Assembly: GCA_934277655.1 (NCBI GenBank)
Contig: CAKQVC010000094.1
Coordinates: 1 to 7,397 of the forward strand
Length of the DNA: 7,397 nucleotides
Direction of reading: 5' to 3'
DNA from: an uncultured Clostridia bacterium
Lineage (GTDB): Bacteria; Bacillota; Clostridia; Peptostreptococcales; Anaerovoracaceae
Shown one piece after another: positions 1 to 6,000 of this stretch. Made by a program: the position numbers and the translations under genes. The notes below the pieces were generated by a model. That model was not told the DNA's origin, made no database searches, and saw nothing but the letters and a program-made list of their open reading frames with translations. Each line of letters opens with the position of its first letter. Positions within the stretch are counted from its first letter, which is position 1.

Positions 1-62
1 ATCGTGTTTTCAGAGAGGTTAGTACCTCTCAAGTGTCTTTCAAATTTTTCTTTATCTATCAT
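1..62 (-). CDS. Putative tyrosine recombinase/integrase, N-terminal fragment (cut by window edge)
   Basis: Only the first 20 codons are inside the window. The reading frame starts with ATG at 62-60, nine bases after a near-ideal ribosome binding site (AAAGGAGG, minus strand, 79-72), so the start is well supported although the gene is truncated. The peptide begins MIDKEKFERHL and continues RGTNLSENT. A charged first helix followed by a 'LSENT' turn is the usual opening of the SAM-like, DNA-binding N-terminal domain of tyrosine recombinases. The catalytic domain would lie to the left, outside the window, so no active-site residues can be checked. The gene follows the hsdS genes in the same direction. 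Recombinases in that position are known to shuffle TRDs in phase-variable type I systems. The identification rests on a short peptide plus context; another small DNA-binding protein is possible. Confidence 0.5.
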   Translation of the reverse strand, partial: MIDKEKFERHLRGTNLSENT

Positions 63-88
63 AGTGAAAGACCTCCTTTCACTATGAT
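58..88 (-). promoter_or_regulatory. Perfect inverted repeat covering the start codon and RBS of the putative recombinase
   Basis: Two 13-base arms (58-70 and 76-88) are exact reverse complements around a 5-base centre. In RNA read from the minus strand the start codon is in one arm, while the ribosome binding site sits in the loop and the adjacent arm. A transcript reading through from hsdS would contain the whole hairpin and should hide the start. A transcript from the local promoter at 87-95 would begin near position 80 and lack the first arm. The repeat could equally be a DNA operator or a recombinase binding site overlapping the promoter. The repeat is seen directly; the roles are inferred. 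Confidence 0.7.
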
Positions 89-95
89 TATAGCA
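87..95 (-). promoter_or_regulatory. Extended -10 promoter for the putative recombinase
   Basis: The minus strand reads TGCTATAAT, a perfect -10 hexamer (TATAAT, 92-87) preceded by the TGn extension. No good -35 box is found 16-18 bases upstream, which extended -10 promoters tolerate. Transcription would start at about 80, inside the inverted repeat and at the edge of the ribosome binding site, giving a very short leader. The promoter lies in the 42-base gap after the half-size hsdS gene. Confidence 0.55.
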
Positions 96-104
96 GAGGT
101 AATT

Positions 105-683
105 TTACAACTGCTCAAGTGCAGGCAATATGGATTTATATGTAGCTACAATTCGGTGCTGTTCTTTGAGGGGTGGCAATGGAAAATAAATCGAATTTAA
201 GGACGATTGAACCAAATGTTTTATTGTCATTCCTTTGCTATTTTCTTCAAGAATTTTATTGTTTTTATAGCACTCTAAAATCATATGAAAATAGTCTGGG
301 CTTATTCCACCAAAAAATCTGACCCTATGTAGAGCATTTTGATAATACATTTCTCTATTGTCCCTCCAAATTGCTGAACGACCAACATCTCCTCCTTCGC
401 AAATTAAAAGATCTCCTTCTTTAAGACAATATTTTGAAAGTTCATCCTTTTCAAAACGAGCTTCTTTTACAGTAGATAAATTAATTCCACTCCAATATAC
501 ATTGATACTACACAAATAAGGTTTAAATTCTCCTTGATTTTTAGCTTTATCAAGAGTTTTTCCCAAGCTACTAATCGCAACCATTTTTAGTGTTATCCAT
601 TCCCAATTATCAGGAATATCAAACAGGATTTCATCGTCTATACAACGCTCAATTCCGTTCAACTTCTCATAATGAGAACTCAA
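105..683 (-). CDS. hsdS: Half-size type I restriction specificity subunit (single TRD), possibly a silent cassette
   Basis: The product has 192 residues, where a full HsdS is about 400 with two TRDs. It opens with SSHYEK (2-7) and CIDDEILFDIPDNWEW (14-29), the conserved lead-in to a TRD. One TRD follows (about 30-165), including GDLLICEGGDVGRSAIWRD (90-108). It ends with the exit motif PLPPLKEQHRIVA (168-180) and stops 12 residues later, so the helical spacer is missing. The start is a TTG (683-681) that overlaps the TGA of the upstream hsdS. In its own frame a TGA sits immediately before that TTG and no ribosome binding site is visible, so it can only be made by coupled re-initiation or after recombination into the upstream gene. 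Half-length HsdS proteins of known systems can dimerise and direct methylation of symmetric sites, so a working product is possible. The HsdS family is clear; whether the gene is expressed is not. Confidence 0.85.
   Translation of the reverse strand: MSSHYEKLNGIERCIDDEILFDIPDNWEWITLKMVAISSLGKTLDKAKNQGEFKPYLCSINVYWSGINLSTVKEARFEKDELSKYCLKEGDLLICEGGDVGRSAIWRDNREMYYQNALHRVRFFGGISPDYFHMILECYKNNKILEENSKGMTIKHLVQSSLNSIYFPLPPLKEQHRIVATYKSILPALEQL
664..678. repeat. 15-bp palindrome at the TRD2/TRD3 junction, copy 1
   Basis: The sequence TTCTCAT-A-ATGAGAA is a perfect odd palindrome centred on 671. It lies in the codons for the SHYEK motif at the start of the third TRD. Twelve bases of it (667-678) recur exactly at 1257-1268, at the equivalent point before TRD2 and in the same orientation. 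It may simply reflect conserved codons, or it may be a crossover or recombinase site. Confidence 0.75.
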
Positions 684-2155
684 TCAGCTAAGAAATTAAC
701 TCTTGAAAAAACTTTCAAAACAGAATTTACTATACGTTCTTGCTCCCTTACAGGGGGAAGTGGAATTAAATAATTTGATATAAAATCCTTACCAATACGT
801 TGTTGACCTGCAGTTCCGCTAAAATTTTTCACTCCATTCTTGATAAACTCATTTGTTTTGAAAAGCAGTAGAATATATTGCATACACAATTGTGAAGTAA
901 CATCTCTAAGTACATGCAACTCAGTTGTTCCGGCACCAATTCCGTTTGGTAAATTTGCAATAACCGCAGATTTTCTGTTTTGAAAACAAGGAGTTATTTT
1001 CGCTACAATAACATCGTTATTTGCAAAATGAGTAAATCCAGATTTAATTTTTCCCCATTTTCGTTCTTCAAAAGAATGCTCATTATTAAATCCATCTTTT
1101 ATGAGTACCATTGGCACAAAACCGGCATCTGTATCGTCACTTAGATTATTACGAGGATTAACCTGTAAAAGAGAGCCAATTCTACACCATTCCCAAGTAT
1201 CAGGTATTTCAAAAGGAATTTCATCATCAATACATACTTCTTCAGAACCACGCTTTTCATAATGAGAATTATCCCTTCTGGAAATGACAGATTCGTGCTT
1301 GTCACGCTTGATTTTGCCTGCTTTAATCAGTTGCTCTTTCTCAGCACGAATGCGTTCCAGAAGAACGGAAGCAGGTTCATCGTTTGGATCTTGTGGTACA
1401 AGTTTACCTTGAACTGCTTCTTGCAGAATCGACTTTTTAAGTTGAATCAGAAAGTCTTTGTTATAGTCTTGCAGCGCTTTTTCTTTTATGCCATACACAT
1501 CAGCCATTGGAAAAACCTCAAGAAGTTTTGCTACAATCCGTTCCTGCTCTCCAATAGGAGGAACCGGAATAAACAATTCAGCCACAGTGGATGGACGTAA
1601 TTCAGTTTGGTTGGTGGAGCCTTCTCCCAACTTTTCAAGATAAGGCTGATGATATTTCAAAGCAAAAAACAAGTAGTCCTTTATCATCTGGTTTCCAGCA
1701 CGGATAATTGTAACATGAGAATCTGGAACAATAACAAAATCATTTATTCTGTCACTATCACGGAATATTCCAATTCTTCCAAGCGTGCCGTTACCGGTTG
1801 AGTTAATGATTATATCTCCATCTGTCATATATTCTTCAACGGGATATTTGTCAAATGTTTTCATATCCAAGAATTTGGCTAATGAAACATCAATCCCACC
1901 AAGTTTTACATTACACTTTTGGGCAAAAACATAGACATTGCTATCATCCGCATACTTTGGAGATTTGCCACGCTTAATTTCCTTGATAGCAAGATCTTTA
2001 AGCCTCGCCCATTCCCAACTCTCAGGAATCTCAAACGGAACCTCATCAGCAATACACACTGGCTCGTTTTTGCCGACTTTCTCATAAGGCAAATTATCGG
2101 CAGAAGTGTATTTTGAGGAGTCACTTTGCCGCAACATGCGGCGAAGTTGAGACAT
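680..2155 (-). CDS. hsdS: Type I restriction-modification specificity subunit HsdS with two TRDs
   Basis: The protein has 491 residues. HsdS chooses the DNA target of a type I methyltransferase/endonuclease by binding the two halves of a split site. Visible in order are the lead-in LPYEKVGKNEPVCIADEVPF (22-41) and IPESWEW (43-49), TRD1 (about 50-196), exit motif PVPPIGEQERIVAKL (197-211), and a central helical spacer (212-290) with KKSILQEAVQGKLVPQDP (240-257) and ERIRAEKEQLIKAGKIKRDK. A second lead-in, NSHYEKRGSEEVCIDDEIPF (296-315), precedes TRD2 (about 318-464), which contains DVIVAKITPC. The second exit motif is PLPPVREQERIV (465-476). The N-terminal copy of the QGKLVPQ spacer is missing; residues 1-21 are unrelated. 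No ribosome binding site precedes the ATG at 2155, which abuts a hairpin. Neither hsdM nor hsdR is adjacent. The gene may be an orphan or a storage copy that needs recombination to be expressed. Confidence 0.93.
   Translation of the reverse strand: MSQLRRMLRQSDSSKYTSADNLPYEKVGKNEPVCIADEVPFEIPESWEWARLKDLAIKEIKRGKSPKYADDSNVYVFAQKCNVKLGGIDVSLAKFLDMKTFDKYPVEEYMTDGDIIINSTGNGTLGRIGIFRDSDRINDFVIVPDSHVTIIRAGNQMIKDYLFFALKYHQPYLEKLGEGSTNQTELRPSTVAELFIPVPPIGEQERIVAKLLEVFPMADVYGIKEKALQDYNKDFLIQLKKSILQEAVQGKLVPQDPNDEPASVLLERIRAEKEQLIKAGKIKRDKHESVISRRDNSHYEKRGSEEVCIDDEIPFEIPDTWEWCRIGSLLQVNPRNNLSDDTDAGFVPMVLIKDGFNNEHSFEERKWGKIKSGFTHFANNDVIVAKITPCFQNRKSAVIANLPNGIGAGTTELHVLRDVTSQLCMQYILLLFKTNEFIKNGVKNFSGTAGQQRIGKDFISNYLIPLPPVREQERIVNSVLKVFSRVNFLAD
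1254..1268. repeat. Near-palindrome at the spacer/TRD2 junction, copy 2
   Basis: The sequence TTTTCAT-A-ATGAGAA differs by one base from the copy at 664-678 and codes for the same SHYEK peptide. The two copies lie 590 bp apart as direct repeats bracketing TRD2. The corresponding point before TRD1 (about 2081-2090) keeps only the TTCTCATAA half. Confidence 0.75.
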
Positions 2156-2182
2156 AACTTCTGGCCAACTTGTCCAGAAGTT
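2156..2182 (-). promoter_or_regulatory. Inverted repeat abutting the hsdS start codon
   Basis: Nine-base arms AACTTCTGG (2156-2164) and CCAGAAGTT (2174-2182) are exact complements around nine bases. On the minus strand the stem ends directly at the ATG, where a ribosome binding site should be, and none is visible. Just upstream the 10-mer TTCTGGTCAA is followed by TTCTGGACAA as an imperfect direct repeat. It could block translation of hsdS or be a protein-binding site. Confidence 0.6.
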
Positions 2183-2256
2183 GACCAGAAAAATTCCTGC
2201 AAAATGATACGGGAAACTTTAACTTGTCCTCGAATTGGTCATAAGTAGCACAGCGA

Positions 2257-2281
2257 AATTATTCCCAAGTCAGGAATAATT
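2257..2281. repeat. Inverted repeat, 9-bp arms
   Basis: AATTATTCC (2257-2265) and GGAATAATT (2273-2281) are exact complements with a 7-base loop. It overlaps the end of the small ORF at 2270-2344. Confidence 0.6.
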
Positions 2282-2344
2282 CTGCCTCATATAATATCCG
2301 TTCACAAATTGGCAAGCAGTGCAAACCTGTACAGGTTTACTCAT
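2270..2344 (-). CDS. Possible micro-ORF, 24 residues with a CxxC motif
   Basis: ATG at 2344-2342 opens MSKPVQVCTACQFVNG and ends at TGA (2272-2270) after 24 codons. CTAC gives a CxxC pair. Its ATG overlaps the TGA of the next upstream micro-ORF as ATGA, a layout typical of translational coupling. There is no clear ribosome binding site, and the first codons overlap the 16-bp palindrome at 2323-2338. The ORF may be a chance reading of a structured DNA element. I do not recognise a family, and confidence that it is a gene is low. Confidence 0.18.
   Translation of the reverse strand: MSKPVQVCTACQFVNGYYMRQNYS
2323..2338. repeat. 16-bp perfect palindrome
   Basis: AAACCTGTACAGGTTT reads identically on both strands and has no spacer. 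That form fits a dimeric DNA-binding protein site better than an RNA hairpin. It lies about 50 bases from the GC-rich stem at 2387-2404. Confidence 0.8.
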
Positions 2345-2445
2345 TTTCTCGGTTTCCCTACTGAGTCAATCTTCGCAAATTGCTTGTTGGGGCAGCATCC
2401 CCAATCCCTTTTGAACGGTATCTGCGATACCGGCTGCGCATTCAT
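2341..2445 (-). CDS. Possible micro-ORF, 34 residues
   Basis: ATG at 2445-2443 opens MNAQPVSQIPFKRDWGCCPN, continues KQFAKIDSVGKPRK and stops at TGA (2343-2341). The stop overlaps the start of the 24-residue ORF. No ribosome binding site is visible, and two inverted repeats fall inside it. The peptide resembles short hypothetical ORFs that I recall near clostridial mobile elements, but I cannot verify this. The DNA element, not the peptide, may be what is conserved. Confidence 0.18.
   Translation of the reverse strand: MNAQPVSQIPFKRDWGCCPNKQFAKIDSVGKPRK
2387..2404. repeat. GC-rich stem-loop
   Basis: TTGGGG (2387-2392) pairs with CCCCAA (2399-2404) around the loop CAGCAT. It has no T-tract on either side, so it is not a convincing terminator. 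Confidence 0.55.
2416..2432. repeat. Inverted repeat, 6-bp arms
   Basis: CGGTAT (2416-2421) and ATACCG (2427-2432) flank the loop CTGCG. It stands 11 bases from the stem-loop on its left and 5 bases from the next one on its right. Confidence 0.5.
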
Positions 2446-2454
2446 TCTGAATGC
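2438..2454 (+). repeat. Inverted repeat followed by TTTT
   Basis: GCATTCA (2438-2444) and TGAATGC (2448-2454) flank a 3-base loop. TTTTAC follows on the plus strand, giving a weak terminator-like shape for any plus-strand transcript. The stem is short and not GC-rich. Confidence 0.5.
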
Positions 2455-2469
2455 TTTTACTTAACAACC

Positions 2470-2488
2470 TCTGCGCAATTTGCACAGA
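2470..2488. repeat. Imperfect palindrome, CAATTTG-centred dyad 1
   Basis: TCTGCGCAA-T-TTGCACAGA pairs at 8 of 9 positions. The sequence cNcaatttgNNcagaagt recurs at 2703-2720 inside a second dyad, so the two may be copies of one element. Confidence 0.5.
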
Positions 2489-2563
2489 AGTTCCATTTCA
2501 CATAGACGGAAAACAAAAATGTAAGGCAAGTTCCTCTTGATTATTTTTGTGATGTGTGGTCAT

Positions 2564-2592
2564 AAACTTCCCGGCAAATCGTCGGGAAGTTT
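2564..2592. repeat. Inverted repeat, 10-bp arms
   Basis: AAACTTCCCG (2564-2573) and CGGGAAGTTT (2583-2592) are exact complements with a 9-base loop. This is one of the strongest stems in the spacer. There is no T-tract beyond TTTT at 2590-2593, so it could be a weak terminator on the plus strand. The arms begin with ACTTC, like three other dyads here. Confidence 0.7.
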
Positions 2593-2693
2593 TGCAGTCA
2601 ATTCATCCACAAGCAATAAAATGCCAGCAGCCAGATACAATTTCGTGACAGGTTGGCACAAAGTTCAAAGTACCGAAAACAAAAAAATGAAAA

Positions 2694-2722
2694 TCACTTC
2701 GACACAATTTGTGCAGAAGTGA
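2694..2722. repeat. Long dyad, CAATTTG-centred dyad 2
   Basis: TCACTTC (2694-2700) pairs with GAAGTGA (2716-2722), and CACAA (2703-2707) pairs with TTGTG (2709-2713) around a single central T. Only two positions per arm mismatch. A perfect Spo0A box, TTCGACA, overlaps its left arm at 2698-2704. Confidence 0.65.
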
Positions 2723-2824
2723 AAGATACGGAATTTATGATTGTGGACGACTCGACCACCAGAAAGATTACTGTTTTTTGAAAATCATCTTCATCGCAAG
2801 TTGCTACAAAGTGCGGTGTTGCAG

Positions 2825-2847
2825 CTTTATCCCAACTTGGGATGAAG
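2825..2847. repeat. Near-perfect 23-bp palindrome
   Basis: CTTTATCCCAA and TTGGGATGAAG flank a single central C at 2836. Ten of eleven positions pair, with a T/G mismatch at 2828/2844. It is too compact for a normal RNA loop, which favours a protein-binding site. Confidence 0.65.
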
Positions 2848-2865
2848 TTCAGCCATTGGATAGTG

Positions 2866-2875
2866 TTGTCGACAA
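2866..2875. promoter_or_regulatory. Palindromic Spo0A-like box
   Basis: TTGTCGACAA is a perfect 10-bp palindrome and matches the Spo0A box at six of seven bases on both strands. The 10-mer TCGACAAGAT beginning at 2869 recurs exactly 100 bp later at 2969-2978. Spo0A control is inferred. Confidence 0.3.
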
Positions 2876-2967
2876 GATGGAGATGGAAAATTAAAAATCC
2901 AAAAAAATCCTGCAATTCTACGAAGAGAAAAATATAAATCGCCCATATCCATCATAATGGAGCAAAA

Positions 2968-2974
2968 TTCGACA
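2968..2974 (+). promoter_or_regulatory. Candidate Spo0A box
   Basis: TTCGACA is an exact match to the box bound by Spo0A, the master regulator of sporulation and stationary phase in Firmicutes. It lies about 50 bases before the -35 of the surface-protein promoter. A 6-of-7 match in the opposite orientation, TGTCAAA, lies at 3000-3006. A 7-base word can occur by chance, so support comes mainly from clustering upstream of a promoter. Confidence 0.35.
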
Positions 2975-3022
2975 AGATTCAACAAAAAAGTTAAAATCCT
3001 GTCAAATATAACACGCAAGGGC

Positions 3023-3052
3023 TTGTTTTCAGATTAAGGGATGGGGTATAAT
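3023..3052 (+). promoter_or_regulatory. Sigma-A type promoter of the wall-anchored protein gene
   Basis: A perfect -10 box TATAAT (3047-3052) follows a weak -35 TTGTTT (3023-3028) at an 18-base spacing. Transcription would start near 3059, giving a leader of about 40 bases. That leader holds the ribosome binding site GAGGTG (3089-3094), five bases before the ATG at 3100. Confidence 0.6.
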
Positions 3053-3099
3053 AGAAGCACGAATTTGTTGTATGTGGGAATGAAGAAAGAGGTGGGAAG

Positions 3100-6000
3100 A
3101 TGAAGAGATTTTTGATTGCTTTGATGTGCGTAGCTGTAGTATTCTGTTACGTTCCGACGATCGTATTTGCCGATCAAGCTGTTTCGGCAGTACAGGAGCA
3201 GAGTGAAAACCTTGCTGATTCGGAAGAAACAGAACAAAACGTAGCACCGACACCACAGGCAGGAACAGAAGAAGGGCGCGGAGGATTATCCCTGACCGCG
3301 CCTGTCGCGGCGCAGGATATCTATGTCTCCGGATCGGGCAGTGACGAGAACGGTGACGGCAGAGTGGGGAATCCTTACGCAACGCTGGCAAAAGCCGCGG
3401 AGGTTGTGAATCAAGAACCGGACACAGGGAAAGCATTCACAATCCATGTTGTGTCTGATTTGACAGCAGCGGCATGCGCGAGATTTTATGATCACGCTGT
3501 GACGATAGTCGGCGAGGGAGAGACACCCCCGACGGTCAGCCGCGAAGAAAGCTTCGCGATGCAGCAGGATGCTGCCCGCGGTACCTACAATCCGGCGATG
3601 ATTGAGATTCAAACTGCCAATGCACCGGCAAGCCTGACGTTCAGAAACATTATCTTGGATGATCTCGGAAGACATGGAGGTACTGTCTTTGCGCAGGCTG
3701 TCAGTCAAGGGGAAAACGAAGGAGGCACGCCGAATAACAGCACCTATGTACAGGACGCGATCATTGCCTCCAACGCGACCCAAGCCTGCACGATCACACT
3801 CGGTGCGGGAACTGTTTTAAGGAATTACGGCGGCATGTCGGCAGTTCGTGTGACAAATCAAGCGGTACTGAAGATGGAAGCCGGAAGTGCGATGGAAGAC
3901 ACAACGGTTACGGATCGCACCAAAGGATCAGCAGAAGGCGAAGTTGGTCCCGCGGGTGCAGTCTGGACACAGGGCGGTGCACTTCTGATGGAAGCCGGCG
4001 CTGAAATCCGAAACATGGTTGGCCGCGCGATCTATGCCGACGGCGGCAATATTACCATTGGAGGTAAAATTCACAATATTACAGGTGATGCCAATATGTG
4101 GCAAGGCAATTTAAAACAAAAAACATTACCGGGTGTTGCGCTGCACTTGCGGAATGGCGCGGTTGGAAGCATGAGCGCGACCGGTGAAATTACAGACATC
4201 AAAGGCAGAGGAAATGCAGTTTTCGCAACCGGAGAAGCGGTTCGCTTCACGATGGAGCATGGTTCAAAGATTCACGATTTTGCGAATTTGTGCGGAGTTT
4301 ATATGGTTTACGGCAAGCTGTACATGGACGGTGAAATCAGCAAGCTGAGCGAAGCGGTTGCCGTTAGTTTGAACGATGGCGCGGCAGGAGAAATAAAGTC
4401 CAATGGTTTCATACATGACAATCAATGCGCAACCGCGGTTGTTTATCTTCGCGGTGGCAGCCAACTGACCATTCGCGGAAAAATAAACGACAACGAATCG
4501 ACCGGAAATTGTGCAGCGGTCTATATTGTAACCAACGGCGGTGCTTCCCATGCAACGCTTGAAGCAGACGGTGAGATTTGCGGCAACATAAATGGCGGAA
4601 AGAAATACGGAGCTGCGGTCGATCTGCAGCAGGATGTATGTTCTTTCACCATGAACGGCGGTAAAATTACCGGAAACAAAGGACCGCTGGGGGCGGTACA
4701 GATTCATAAGAATCAGGCAGCCTTGATTATGAACGGCGGAGAAATTTCGGGAAATGTATTGAGCGAAAAAGCTATTGGAAATCCGGACGCGAATGTTTAT
4801 TTGAATGAGGGCGAACCTAAAGCAATATTAAATGCGGGGATATTACAGAGCATAACAATCGCACACAATGTAAGCAGCACGTTGGCTAACGGAAACATTT
4901 ATATCTCCGACCAATTTAATCTTTTGGGCGGCAATGTCAAAATGTTAAAAGACAACAAAACCCTCACCCCGGCTCCTGACAGCTTGAATTTGAAGCTTGG
5001 CAACGCGAGTGCGGAGAGCGATAAGGCGCTAACGGATATATCCGATTCCTATGGTTGGTCAAACCTGCATGCAACCTACTGGATGCAGCGGGATGGCGCG
5101 GCAAGGAGGACCGTCGGCGGATTGACGATTGATGCAGAGGCTCCGCAGATTGTATACGCGATTGCGATTCCGGTTGACAAAAACGGCAAGCCGGAAGCGG
5201 CGGCAGAGATACAAGGCGATGCCTCCCAGACAGCCCGCGCGCGGATTCATCATACAAAGATCACCGAGTCCGGCATTGAAGTGACGATTCCGGAAGGGCA
5301 TCCGAACGGTTACGCGGTCGCGCTGGTGCAGCCGGCGAAAGACTTTGGAAGCCTGCTGATCACGACGAGCAAAGCGCAGCTTGACTATAACAAAGATAAA
5401 ACCGCAGACGGAACGTATGAAGTTCCGTATACCGCATCGTATGCAATGTCCGATAGTCTGCGAAACCTGTTTAAGGAAGCGGGGACGCTGGATAATCCAA
5501 ATCTCACATTCACCTTGACCCTGGAACTGGACAAGCGTCTGAGGATAAAAGATGTGAGCGACTGTAAATTTACCAGCCCGATCTTTAAAGCCGAAGCCTT
5601 TACGATCAGTGGGGACGGGCATGCGGTTACGGTGACATGCAAGCTGAAAGCAGATTGGAAAAATCATTTAGAGGAACTCGTAAAGACGCCGATGGTATTC
5701 ACCGGAACCGGTGTGTTGAACGGAGCTGATTTTGCGGCAGGCGAGTTTCTTTCGACAAGCGGGAACGTACAGATGACGATTCCGCGCGGCGGCAGTGAAA
5801 TGTATCCAATCTATATTCCGGGTAATGTATGCCAGACAAAGATGGTAAAAGAAGAAGCACCGATTGGACCGATCGGGCCGAGCGGACCGGTAACCACATA
5901 TTACACGATCAAGGCGGCTGCGGGCGAGGGCGGCAGCGTTGCGCCGAACGGCTACGTTACGGTCAGCGCGGGTTCTGATAAGAGCTTTACCATCGCGGCG

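Larger units (their letters stand above)
2183..3022. other. Gene-poor spacer rich in inverted repeats
   Basis: No convincing gene is found here: open frames on both strands are short, lack ribosome binding sites and match nothing I recognise. The left two thirds hold many dyads, annotated separately. The right end (about 2885-3020) is A-rich and carries Spo0A-like boxes. One plus-strand frame (about 2621-2782) is open for 54 codons and includes EVKDTEFMIVDDSTTRKITV, but it has no start codon at its head and may be a degraded fragment. The density of dyads suggests a mobile-element control region or an integration scar, but no relaxase, integrase body or element ends are visible. Confidence 0.55.

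Noticed and set aside
1262..2116. Plus-strand open frames and a second minus frame inside the hsdS gene
   Set aside because: They lie antisense to or out of frame with a clear HsdS coding region, have no ribosome binding sites, and give Cys/Phe-rich, low-sense peptides.
2281..2600. A CRISPR array or tandem repeat
   Set aside because: The spacer has many dyads but no regularly spaced identical direct repeats, and no cas genes are present.
2537..3018. Short plus- and minus-strand frames of 60-75 codons in the spacer
   Set aside because: They overlap each other on opposite strands, lack ribosome binding sites and recognisable motifs, and are interrupted by dyads.
2156..3099. A decayed hsdM gene upstream of hsdS
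   Set aside because: No HsdM motifs (such as NPPY or the SAM-binding region) can be read in any minus-strand frame, even allowing frameshifts by eye.
3080..3103. A seven-codon upstream ORF (MKKEVGR) ending in ATGA over the surface-protein start
   Set aside because: It has no ribosome binding site of its own and uses the bases of the real one, so it is most likely a coincidence of the purine-rich leader.
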